Assembly: GCA_031002005.1 (NCBI GenBank)
Contig: CM061921.1
Coordinates: forward strand, 177,886,935 to 177,950,934
DNA length: 64,000 nt
Direction of reading: 5' to 3'
From: Vandiemenella viatica
Taxonomy: Eukaryota; Arthropoda; Insecta; Orthoptera; Morabidae
This document shows positions 1-9,931 of this stretch, piece after piece. The first letter of the stretch is position 1, and every line of letters starts with the position of its first letter. The position numbers and the translations under genes were made by a program. The notes beneath the pieces were generated by a model. That model was not told where the DNA came from, ran no database searches, and worked only from the letters and a program-made list of their open reading frames with translations.

Positions 1-474
1 GTATCTCTTAAAAAACAACAAAATAATAATAAATAATATGCTACATAATCACTTCACTAGAGGGCATTCAGACATCCCCAAATTTTTTTGCAGGACTACA
101 ACATATCAAAAAAGTATTTTAAATTCTGGAATAGCACTCTGTAATAAAATCCCAGAGGAAGTAAAAAATGCTTCCTGTAGCTCATTTAAAATAAAACTAA
201 AGGCATTTCTAGTGAGACACAGTTTTTACTCTATTGGTGAATATATGGACTCATAAAAAATATTCTAAGAATATTAACTTTGTATCTTGTCTGCATGTAT
301 ACTTGTTTGTCATCATATTATCCATCATCTGTACAAATCCCTGTACAAATCCCATCATCTCATAAGTATATGTATCATCAATTCATTAAAATGACTTGTC
401 TAATGTCAGTATGTACACCTGTACTATAAATTGACCAAATGGACCAATAAAAAATCAAATCAAATCAAATCAAA
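1..474 (+). mobile_element. 3' end of a CR1-type LINE (LINE-B)
   Basis: The reading frame at 38-256 has the typical C-terminal pattern of CR1/jockey-type reverse transcriptases: FTR..., then RTTTYQKSILNSGIALCNKIP, a conserved SFKIKLKAFL block and a stop. It is followed by an AT-rich 3' UTR and a short tandem tail of AATCA units at about 449-474, which is how this LINE group ends. The 5' part lies outside the window. It abuts the minus-strand LINE-A at 475 and is probably inserted into it. Confidence 0.7.
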
Positions 475-577
475 CACCCTGACTTTTTCTTTCCCCAGAA
501 GTCTACCCCAAGTAACTCATGGTCATGATGTCTTGATCTCTGAACACCAGAGAACTGTAGTAGTCTTTGATAATCAG

Positions 578-1455
578 TAGGGTTCGGATGTTTAGGACAA
601 GTCATATTTTTTCCTGCCTTCTTTATGAGCTGAAATGCTGAATTAAATACTGATTCAACGTTTCTGATTTATTTAAATGTATTTTATATAGCATATAAAT
701 GCATATTCAGACCATTACTATTTTTGGTCAAATTTCTATAATATTTATGGTCATATGGTCATATTTTGAGGAAAAATCTGGTAGCTTTTTAATAGTACTG
801 GAAATTCACTAGATATAGATGAGAAGAAATTAAGACAACTATTCACAGAACTGTACTTTTGCTATACAGGTGGGGTGAAAAAACAAAACTAATTTTCATT
901 GTGGTCAGAATTCACAAGTCAAGAATTAAAGTTATACATTATTGTCACTCTCTAAACCTAATGTTCCACCCGCCTTTTAATCTTGACAATGCAGCAGACG
1001 CATGCCTGTGTCGATCCTCGTTAATCAATATCTCAATGAAATATCCTCAGTAATCGTTAAATGTGCCGTGGATCAGTGAGCAGACCTACCGCCATGCCGA
1101 GGATAAAATTTTCTGAAAGTGCGAAGTTACGTAAGGGAATTTAAAGAAGAGTGTTTTATTACAGATGAAAGAGTTCTATTCTGTAAATTATCTGAAATTA
1201 AAGAGACTTCAACAAAACGATTTAAAATTTAATTTCCCAATGGTGCAGTGAGTGCACGGAAGCAAATTATGCTGTATACAAGAAAGCGACACTGCTAGAT
1301 AAAAGAAATGATGTATAATTGAGCATGTTTTGATGTATAGTAAATTTAAATATTTGGTTCTATTTTTGTCATTTTAGGTCATATTTACCCATTTTTAAAG
1401 TCATATTAACCTCCATATTTCTCTGTTTTTTTTGGTCATAGAGATTCGAACCCTA
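578..1455 (+). mobile_element. hAT element with TIRs and 8-bp target duplication, decayed
   Basis: The 5' end TAGGGTTCGGAT and the inverted 3' end ATTCGAACCCTA form hAT-type terminal repeats. They are flanked by ATAATCAG (570-577) and ATAATAAG (1456-1463), an 8-bp duplication with one change. Inside, at about 1093-1290, there is a relic beginning MPRIKFSESAKLRK. It resembles the short BED/CGGBP1-like DNA-binding head of hAT proteins, with several stops. No DDE core remains. It inserted into LINE-A's endonuclease. Confidence 0.72.
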
Positions 1456-1463
1456 ATAATAAG

Positions 1464-1660
1464 TATGAATACCCCTCCTCCAATTGCTCCTCTATCTCTG
1501 CAGTACACTCTGTAACCATCGGGAAAAACCTCATTGTCTAGTACCCCTTCTTTTAACTAGGACTCGACCCCTATAACTACTTGAGGTTAATGTATCTCTA
1601 TTAGGTATGCAAACTCCATTACATTGTTCATTATACTTCTACATTTTACCAGTAACACTC
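1464..1660 (-). pseudogene. LINE-A endonuclease N-terminal scrap
   Basis: The minus strand reads VLLVKCRSIMNNV, the equivalent of the first endonuclease block (LNCRSI). After a stop come EVFPDGYRVYCRDRG and GGGVFI, the familiar block ahead of the second motif. The hAT element at 578-1455 then interrupts it. Beyond the insertion, at 577, the text can be rejoined through the target duplication. Confidence 0.5.
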
Positions 1661-1788
1661 TTATCACTCGCTTTGTGACAGTTTCAGCACTAACATTTGC
1701 CTTCCCAAATCTGCCCTCCTCTGTAATTGTTTCTGAAGCTTCTTCTATTTCTTTAGTATTAGTGGATCTACACTCAGTTTCCTTATGA

Positions 1789-2681
1789 TTACCCGTCACC
1801 ACTGGAAGTGGGCTCCTTCACAGCCCTAGCCAACAACTCAGAAAGTATTTCCTTGCACCTACTATTTAGGTGTAGACCATATCTAGTGAAACCCCACCTA
1901 CCAATGGTCACCACAGACACAACCGCCACCACAGAACTAATGCTGTTCCCAGGCAGCATCTCCGTTTCCACATTTACCCGCCTCAAAGCATGGTTCAACT
2001 GCGGCTGGTCATGGCGACTTAGGACTTCAATGAGCTCCACCCTAGTGTGCTGTGCCTCCTTCTTCAGGCCACTCTCGACACTATAATTAGCATTTCTATC
2101 GATACGGTTCCCGGCACCTCCTATTATCACTACCCTATCCTCCTTGGTGAAACCCCTACAAAGTGAACCTATATCCTCTATTACCTGACCTAAAGTTGCA
2201 CTGGGTTTGAAAAAACCTGTGATCTGGTAACCTGTGCTCAGCTGATCCTGCAAAAGAGGACCTACACCTTTCCCGTAGCTACTACCTAGCAGCAGAACCC
2301 TTTTCTTCCTATTTTTTTCCTTGTACGCCCCTATTCCTAAAGGCCTGCTGCATCTTACCTACTCCTACATCTACATGAGGCTTCTCCCCTCCCGACTCTG
2401 GTAACAGGTCAAACCTTTTTCTTCCCAACCATTTCTGGAGTGTCTGGCGTCTTCATCCTGTTTACCGCTTTTCCCCTACAACCTGTTATCAGCTCCCAAA
2501 CATCCTTCTCTCCCTCTTCTCCATACCCAGCATCTCTATCTGTCACTATACTATGTTCAGACAGTAAAAGGCGGATCAAGGTCACTCTCCTCCATCCCCA
2601 CTCCGTTACCCCAGCCCCTACAGGCGAAGGGGAAACAGCTACCGCGCATGCGCAAACGTCATCAGGACGTATGTGGTACAA
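1789..2681 (-). pseudogene. LINE-A ORF1 C-terminal half with SGNH/esterase-like domain
   Basis: The domain starts near 2315 with LLLGSSYGKG (block I), continues with VVIIGGAGNRIDRN (block III region) and ends with TRYGLHLNSRCKEIL, the equivalent of the catalytic-histidine block. Upstream, DVWELITGCRGKAVNR leads in. Two single-base frameshifts (near 2408 and 2310) separate the pieces. Esterase-like ORF1 proteins are known in CR1/L2 LINEs and may act in RNA or membrane handling. A typical active-site serine is seen at the GSS position. Confidence 0.6.
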
Positions 2682-2959
2682 TATGGTGCATCTAATTGGA
2701 TGATTTCATCAGTAAAATCGAACATTTTAACTATTTGTCGTGACGAAAATGAGTGAATCGTATGTCATAGAAATTTCGTGTTTACCAATTACAATTTCAT
2801 ATGTTAATAAATTTAAAAATTATTTACATGTCAATGAATAAAACTTACTGCTTCCAATCATTATTTTTAGTTTTAAAAGTTGCGCAAGTCATTTCTACGA
2901 TTAAATCCAATTTTTAGATGTCTTTCCCAGTGGAATTTAATTCTCTAAACACGTCGTTT

Positions 2960-4287
2960 AAATTTTTTAATTAAAGAGATATTTACTCGAAGCGATAGTT
3001 TCTGTTTACAGAAATCGTTGATGAGACCGCCATTGCGTTTAGTGTGTTGCCAAATAAACTTCCTCGCGTGATTTTTATTTACCCACGTCTCGTCAAGTTA
3101 GATGACAGGTCGAAGTGGATGTTCCTTCCTTAAATCGTGCATTTTTCTTAAAAATGAGGCCCTTGCTGCAATAATGTCTGTCCTTTCCATCAGAAAACGT
3201 CTACCGTCATTACATTTTCTGTATATGAAGTCGAATGCTTTTAATAATTTATACGGCTTGTAATAAGTCGCGTTCCCAAAGCGAGGCAGTGTGAACGTAT
3301 CGAGGGAGGGCTATTTTTTGGCGAGCGGAAGTCGCGGGCCTGTTCGTCAAGCCACCCGCTGCGCTGTTGACAATAACAGCAGGGACATCCAAGCTGCAGA
3401 CAATAGTGACCCGCCACTCTGATATTCTTGTATGCTGTTGCATGGAATGCTGCTCGGAGGTGGAGTGGAGACGAGACTCGTGGACTGTGGGTGGAAGTGA
3501 GTGGACGCTGTGGCTGGTCGACCTCCATCCTCTGAGCGAATGAGGTGCGCATCACGTCGCCAGCAGTGTCAACAGCAGTGCACACGGTAAAGTGAATCTA
3601 ACAGTGCGACATGGTTGCAACACATCATGGCCCGAAAAATACCCTTGAGTAGCTAGAGACTTGTTTCAGAAAGCCAACTGAGCTAGCCATCTCAAATCTA
3701 ATCACTTGTCAATGTTGATGTCATTTAACTTGTTTGAATAAATTCAAGTCTTTTGTGAACCCATCTTTTTATGTCTTGTAACCCCTGGGACATGTCATGT
3801 ATGGGGCTCTATATTAATTTATTGATAGAGAAAAGATCAAAGAGTTTTAATTGCTGACGCTATACAGTGTGTCTAATAAGTTTCAAAGTAGAGTCCCCAC
3901 CAAATGAGATTATTACAGCCTCCAGTGTAGTTAATTTTCTCTTTCAGTACCTCCCTCAATTTTCGTAAGGTAGGGTCATTAAATTCTAGAACGGAACGTC
4001 GAATGACATCTTTCTGAAAGTCATCCATCTCCGTGACCAGTTTATCAAGGTGAATGTTTTTCTTTGGAGAAGAAAAGGATGGCCCTAGAACACTCAGCTG
4101 GGCTTCCCTACATACACGCTGTACTGTTCGTAACGATACTCCACACGCCTCTGCCGTTATTTTTAGCGGTTCCCTAAAAAGTATATTAACTTTCCCCTCA
4201 GAGTTTTCTAACGTCTTAAAAAATTATACACATAAAAAATAATTGTTTTTGACTGTCGCCTAATGTAACAACTATCTGACGCCATTT
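2960..4287 (-). pseudogene. DDE-superfamily transposase relic (helix-turn-helix plus YLDETW-type core), interrupted
   Basis: The ATG is at 4287. After MASDSCYIRRQSKTIIFYVY come ITAEACGVSLRTVQRVCREA (helix-turn-helix), VTEMDDFQKDVIRR, and then GGDSTLKLIRHT at about 3865. The text resumes at about 3240 with FDFIYRKCNDGRRFLMERTD, and then LDETWVNKNHARKFIW, which carries the first catalytic aspartate. This is the IS630/Tc1-related DDE_3-type family common in arthropods. Stops and frameshifts are present and the C-terminus is lost. The whole element (about 2705-4290) sits in LINE-A. A possible pair of TIRs near 2730 and 4330 is weak. Confidence 0.6.
3245..3858. other. Unidentified insertion of about 0.6 kb inside the DDE transposon
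   Basis: The transposase text stops at LIRHT (about 3860) and continues with FDFIYRKC (about 3240), so the intervening block is foreign. It is GC-richer than its surroundings in its left half (3280-3590). It contains open stretches on the minus strand with no recognisable protein. No tRNA-like boxes, TIRs or clear target duplication were found. It could be a SINE or MITE of an unknown family. Confidence 0.4.
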
Positions 4288-4290
4288 CAC

Positions 4291-4768
4291 TTACAGCGTT
4301 TTATAACGGTGTATCGGAATAACACGAAAATACTGCGACAAACGATAATGCCTGTAGTCAGCGGTCTGCTCGGAGGGGAAGGCATCTGGAGGGGGTGGGG
4401 AGGTGAGGCGCGGGGCGAGAGGCACATGACCTTGACGCGCCAGATGAGAGCGAACGTAGTATATAGGCTGAGCCTCCACATGCAAGGCCTCCACATGCTT
4501 TTCCATCATTGACCATACCTCCAAAGGCTCAGCTTCAAGGGCCCAGACTCTTTCCAACAACACTCTAATCGTTTCGTCTTTCTCCCTCATCCCTGGTCCA
4601 TCTCCCTGAATCTTTCATCCCTAATGCAAAGTGGACAAAACCATGGGAGAGCCTCATTATTTCCCGCGTTTCCTCTCCACTTTATGTCCAATGAAACTCC
4701 TTCTTACACCCATTGCACCCCATTCCATTCTTCATGTTCCTGCGACAGGCATCACGCTTTCCAGACAT
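4291..4768 (-). pseudogene. LINE-A ORF1 N-terminus: PHD-like zinc finger and coiled coil
   Basis: The ATG at 4768 begins MSGKRDACRR. Cysteines and a histidine then follow in PHD-finger spacing (C..., GMGCNGCKKEFHW, then WFCPLC after one frameshift). Next comes a charged helix (REKDETIRVLLERVWALEAE) of coiled-coil type. An in-frame stop and at least one frameshift break it. It ends where the DDE transposon begins. Such fingers occur at the start of ORF1 in CR1-group LINEs. The same element's esterase part lies at 1789-2315. Confidence 0.55.
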
Positions 4769-4819
4769 GATTTTTCCAAAATACCTCAAGTACCTTCCAA
4801 ACAAATTTTAAAGTAGCAA

Positions 4820-6400
4820 GAACAATATTATATTACAGATTAAAAAGTGGCATTACCGTTGGTAGATTATTATTGAGTGATTCTAATCTAGGACAGTTTA
4901 ACCAGACTACCCAAACAACACCTATTTTATTCCAGATAGCAATAACTACACTAGTATACCACTGACCTGGAATACTACCATTAACTCTGCTATATATGAG
5001 TTGATCGAAAATTTATTAAACAATTTCCCTACTGAACTGCCCAAGTCTAAAGACACACTATTTATTTAAAGATCCGATAGTTATCTCAATCTCTAGGAAC
5101 TACAGTACTGAGCCGTTGCAAGACCCTCAATACACCTGTTCTGTTACAGAACTCTAAATCCACTAAATACCAAACGTGCGATCTACTGTCCTGTTAAACT
5201 ATAAATACCTGTTTTTGTTAAGAAAGTGAATTATCACAATGTCCACTTCCCTCAGTTTTCAGAAATCTATTTGTTAATTCTGTTAGTCACACCTGTTTGT
5301 CAACTTTCCCAATCGCCTTTCCTACGTAATTTAAACGAATAATTTTTCTACACAATATTATTTCAGGATTTACATGCGTCTCTCTACCTCCACTTCAGCG
5401 ATTTCCGCACTAATTTTTTTTTCGATTGCAAATTTAACATAACCTAACCCCACTTTCTGGTTAGTAACAAACAGCACTCTCTTGGATTTATTTCATTTGA
5501 TTACTAATATTTTGCGGTATTTAAACTCTTAACTACAGCAACCTAAACCATCAAAAATACAATTTCAAAGTGTAATTTTAACATTAATTTAATATAGCCT
5601 GCCCTGATTCTATGCCGGCAAAGATCCACGAATCCCCAATAATGGACGCACTTCTTACTGACAACTATATCTGAAGGTAATAAACTCAACCTGATACATA
5701 TCGATTTGTTATCATTTCTTCTAGGTATGACCCTGGATATATCTACAAGGTTTCCTAAAACTCCACCATTCCTGTCTGTTTGTTGCACTTTTAACTTCCG
5801 CAAATGCATTTAACGAAAGAACTAAAAGCATTGGTCTTACAGGCAAGCAGATTCACGATCTGACTGCTAAAATTACTCAATTTAGATACGTGTTATGTGC
5901 TCTATATTTGACAGCTCCCTCAGATAACACGGTACTATTTCCAGTGATGGTAATTCAGAAACAATATTGAAAGTTATCATAAATTTCTAGTTGTTTTATG
6001 TTCTAGAAGGCGGATTTAAAGCTGCATTTTGTTATGTCCCAGTACTTGTTCAGAATTAGCATCTTATTTGAAAGGTATAACTTTTTGCATCATGTATGAA
6101 CACTTCATAACTCTTAAATGCCTTAAAAAAGTAAAAAGAAATGTATTCATTGTTCGTAACACTCTCTTATTACCGAAACGTAATCACTATTTCGGTTACG
6201 AAACGAAAATGCTGACATGTGTTCCGTTATGTGGGAGATGGATGTATCTAATTTTTCGATAGTCACGTGACATGCCACCTGCAGCGTGTATTACTGCCTT
6301 CATAGATCTATATAATGAGTTGAATAAGTTCCAGGAGGAAATGTAGCAATCTACGATTCAGGTAGTTTGGATACGTATGAGTATGGTAGTGCTAAAGTCG
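4820..6400. other. AT-rich sequence with no recognised gene
   Basis: Short open frames only (for example 5543-5809 minus and 6029-6262 plus). None has family motifs, repeats or splice-linked partners. If ASS continues to the left, this is intronic sequence of that gene. Confidence 0.5.
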
Positions 6401-6404
6401 CTGA

Positions 6405-7190
6405 AGCATGCTTTGTTTTGACGCTCATCAGAATAATCCCGTCAGTAAACTGTTCGCATTAACTCACATGTTTCCATACTCTCTTGTTCATTACAAATCC
6501 CACACCAATAACTCCACTGACAGCTTGTGTGCTAATTATTCCGTGTTTGACATACCAGACATCGTGTGCGTCCTTTCACTGAATCCCAACGACATCTAAC
6601 TTTAGTCATCCCTTCTCCGTTTTTAGTTTTCTAATCTACCTGCACTATTCAGACTTCTGACACTCCACGCTCCGACTAGTAGAATGTTTCTATCCAATCT
6701 GATGACTAATCCCTGAGTAGTCCCCACCTGGAATTCCGATTGAGGAACAATTTTACCTCCAGAATATTTTACCCAGGAAGAAGCAATCATTCTATATTTA
6801 ATATGAGAGGATTACATGTCCTCGGGATACCCTCTGGGTCTTCAATGCAATGGATTTCCTTTGCCTTCTGCATCCCAGGGCGCTAATGACCCCGCTGTCG
6901 ACGCGCCCTAAAGCAACAAAAAAAAAAAAAAAAAAAAAAAACAAAAAATTCTGCATCCCCACGCGGTTGATCATTTCTGATTCCGTTTCCAACCACACAG
7001 GCAAGAGGGTACCTTGAACCACTTTCCGCTCTTTCACCCTCCTTTCAGAAGGTGGCCGTTGGCAAGCAGTGGGTGACACATAATACCAGGAGTTATTCAG
7101 CCACGAGAGCCTCGTCCGTGTAAACGAGATGCACCACGTGAAGGAGAGGTTGTCATTTGGTTAGAAGAGGTTAATATAGTCTCTCCCAAA
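6405..7190 (-). mobile_element. RTE-like LINE, 5' UTR and endonuclease start (relic 1)
   Basis: The minus strand near 6690 reads GAWSVRSLNSAGRLEN and runs on to about 6405. It is closely similar to the plus-strand copy at 43221-43490, which has the same opening WNVRSLNRAGRLEN. This is the endonuclease start of craniofacial-development-protein-2-like (RTE-type) LINEs. Upstream of it, 6700-7190 is the element's 5' region, shared with 10670-12530. Stops are frequent. A short SINE piece (6877-6948) interrupts the 5' region. Confidence 0.65.
6877..6948 (+). mobile_element. SINE 3' fragment with poly-A and 11-bp target duplication
   Basis: A 72-base insertion (AGGGCGCTAATGACC...AAAGCAAC followed by poly-A). 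It is flanked on both sides by TTCTGCATCCC (6866-6876 and 6949-6959). The paralogous copy at about 10860-10880 lacks it, which confirms the empty site. Its sequence resembles the tail of the longer SINE at 61941-62182 (TAATGACC...GTCGACG...AAAGC). Confidence 0.75.
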
Positions 7191-9685
7191 CCCTTACACC
7201 CCTACTACTACAATATCCGGTTATTATTCATGTTCAGTGTCTTCAAAATACTTATTTTATGCATATACTTCTTTTGATGTTATCACAAATACTAAAACAG
7301 TAACTGAAATTCTAATAATGCATTAAATGTAATTCTTAATTTTTGTAAGTTTCTGCTACATATTTTTATTTAATAAATTTTAGCATTTCGTATAGTGAAA
7401 GGAATGTTGTGTTACGTCGGAAAACAATAAAAGTCAGTGAGTAGATGACAACTGCAGGCCCACACGTGAGGGCTCACGTATTTATACAACGGTATTCGAT
7501 AATATTTTTAGAGTTTTAAGTTTTCATCATGACTTGTTTCATTTCCAAATCAAATCTGGTGTATTTGTTTGATTAAATTTACAATCTGCTGCTGTTTTTA
7601 TGAAGATATAATTTTTGTATCGGTTAATATAAATTACAAATATTTATCATATTTACTTTTCAGTGAATATTTTGAAAGATCAAAAATATTGTAAATATTT
7701 TTGACTGATTTGTTTTGACACTGTTTAATTCCCATTTGTTAATGTAAATATAGGCCCACGCCATTGGCTTAGATTGTTGCAGCATCATCTGCGTTTCGGT
7801 TAACGAATTGGTGGAAGGAATGGTGAGAAGTGTAGGATAGCCTGTGTTGCACGATCCTAATCACTAGATTATTTACCAAAGCCCTGGTTTAATTCTCAAA
7901 CCTCTACAAACTTCTTTTAGATTAGCACCGAGTTCAAAAGCTGTTTATGCATGAGGAAATCGAAATAAAAAATGAGATATATTCATAAGAATGATACTAA
8001 TAATAGGAACTGAACATATAAAATTATTGGATACTACAGTTGCTGGAATAAGAGTGTATAGTAAAAATTATTTTTTTCTTTGTAATGTTTTTGTAAATAG
8101 ATATTTGCGTGGTGTTGTATTAGTTTTTGTTTCTGTTAAAATGTTTTATATTTTTTGCTTTTTATTAATTTATACGTGTCCATTATTCTATAATTATCTT
8201 GCAAATAGATTTTATTTTCGGAACACTGGGTGTACAAGCAAAAAAAAAAAAAAAAATTAAATATTTTCTTAGATCTACAAACAAGTACAACGCTTACTGA
8301 TATGGGATGTATTATATAGGATCAGCAGAAATAATAAAGGAATCTAACGAAGGGAGAATCTTTAAGGTATAGAATTAAGGAGTAATTAATAAATGCATTT
8401 TAGATTTTTTTTTGAGTAGGATTAAACATATTTAAATCATCGTTAAGTACGGAAATATATTTTCTGAATGTAAGTTAAGAGGGTGCAGCCATTTTTCAAC
8501 ACAGCAAGTTGGCGCTCCTGGTCACGATGTTTTTGGCAGGTCGACTGTCTGGCTACATTCAGCCAACGTTGGAAAGGGAAATCAGAACCTTTGGAAATGT
8601 GGGGCACGCCTGATTTTTCTATATGGGAGCTTATATGACACAGATGGTGTATCACAGCTCCTAAAAACCTGTAGTTAGAGTTGGTATTGCCGTCTACCGT
8701 GTTAACGAAGAAGGAAATCAGGACTGATGGGCGCCCTTGGTGTACAGTTAGCTAAGAATATTTAAAATTCCTCACAAAAGGGAGAGTCACAGTGAATCTC
8801 AATCTCATTGCTCGACCTCAGATATCTCAAACATTCGCTCTTCCCTTGCTGGATCACAACGATACGTACAGTTTTATTGTGATTTGCGACGATGAATGAC
8901 TGACAGGAAGTCATCAAAGGAGTGAACAGGAGCCATTCATACCGGCTAATTATGAAAAAGTCAAATTAATCTCTCTCTCGTACTCCTGTTAGCTACAGGG
9001 AAAGTACCTTACGATGTCTTGAGAGACATGCTAGGGCTGATAAACCATTGAAGCCTGCAAATAGAATAATAAGCTCGTTTATGTGAAGATTGTTTTGGTA
9101 GAGTCAAGAAGCTTCTAATAATTTGAAGTATGTGCATGTTTTGTGAAGAATCTGTGTTGAGTTATTGCAGCCTTTGACGCGTAGAAGGAATGTAGTTCAA
9201 GTTTTTGTTGGTACCGATTTACATTACTCTCTAATAATTTATAGAGAGAAGTTGTATCATAAAGAACAGATAAATAAGAACTTAATACTTGCTGCTTATT
9301 TATTAAATGCGTGTAAAATTGCTCAAAGCATAAATATGCGAAGATAAACTTTGAATTTTATTGTAACTTATCCCTAAATAATTCAATCAAGGCTATAAAA
9401 AAATGCAATCTTCGGGAAAGAATCCGATTAAACAGGACACACGTTATGTAAATAATAAGCGGTACAAATTCAGTTTTAACGATGTCTTCACCTCTCGATG
9501 GTTGTATCTAGTTGTACTTTAGAAAGGAGAGAGGTTACAATTTGGTGCCTACCAGTCAGCAAAATAAAAAATAACAAACGCCATCCCAATTGGGGTGTTA
9601 CATGTCACTACAGACCTAGATGTATATTATTTTAGAGTTTTGCCTGGAAGTAGGAAGATAATGAGATTTGTGTGTGATACTGCAC
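7191..9685. other. AT-rich presumed intron sequence of ASS
   Basis: No coding exon, RNA gene or transposon was recognised. The region contains a poly-A run near 8239 and a moderately GC-rich block at 8470-8760 with open frames on both strands but no family match. It lies 3' of exon 3 and should be intron 3 of ASS, unless the gene ends differently. Confidence 0.45.
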
Positions 9686-9931
9686 CTTGACTTGCGGCCA
9701 TAGTGAGTAGCAGCTGAGCTCGAAGCGGACCTGGTCGTTCCCCTTGGCTGTGGCTCCGTGAGCCACATACGAGGCCCGCTCCGCAATGCCTGTCCTGACG
9801 AGACCCACGGCAATACACGGGCGAGCTAGAGCCGTGCCCAGCAGGTACCTGCCCTCATACACCAGTCCGCACGCGATGGCCGGCCAGATGAACTCCCGCA
9901 CCAGCTCTTCTTGCAGGTCCTCGATTATCAC
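9686..9931 (-). CDS. ASS1: Argininosuccinate synthase, coding exon 3
   Basis: An 82-codon exon from [10 protein letters not shown] to ...[10 protein letters not shown], with no gap against the human protein. It carries the citrulline- and aspartate-binding elements [11 protein letters not shown] and [18 protein letters not shown], including the T, N, D and R residues of signature 2. The acceptor is good (TTGTGCAG|GTG). The donor, AAG|gtgcag, is weak but sits at the expected place. The stretch [15 protein letters not shown] differs clearly from the human ARKQVEIAQREGAKY, and a family glycine (TGKGND) is alanine here. The frame is fully open, so I treat it as functional, though more diverged than exons 1 and 2. 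Confidence 0.88.

Larger units (their letters stand above)
475..4768 (-). mobile_element. LINE-A: decayed ORF1 (PHD, coiled coil, SGNH) plus endonuclease start, heavily interrupted
   Basis: On the minus strand, parts of one LINE appear in the right order: PHD-type zinc finger and coiled coil (4768 to about 4300), an SGNH esterase-like ORF1 domain (about 2315 to 1789), the opening of an AP-endonuclease (about 1660 to 1464), and a further scrap at 577-475. Two DNA transposons split it: a DDE element at about 2705-4287 and a hAT element at 578-1455. The reverse transcriptase is missing, cut off where LINE-B begins. ORF1 with PHD and esterase domains is known from CR1/L2-group LINEs. Confidence 0.65.

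Noticed and set aside
3241..3585. Minus-strand open frame of 114 codons
   Set aside because: It lies wholly inside the unidentified insertion, in GC-richer DNA where open frames are expected. No domain, and the overlapping frame is equally open.
6940..7079. Minus-strand frame with a long run of phenylalanines
   Set aside because: The run is the SINE poly-A read backwards. No real protein.
7991..8260. Plus-strand hydrophobic open frame ending in lysines
   Set aside because: AT-rich composition alone gives F/Y/L/I-rich frames ending in a poly-A run. No start context or relatives.
1..9685. Further ASS exons on the minus strand
   Set aside because: I searched for the conserved WRMPEF, WSMDEN and NEVAGKHG segments and found no match, so I did not annotate exon 4.
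9616..9818. Alternative frames over ASS exon 3
   Set aside because: They are shadows of the exon, which matches a known enzyme in the third frame with correct splice sites.
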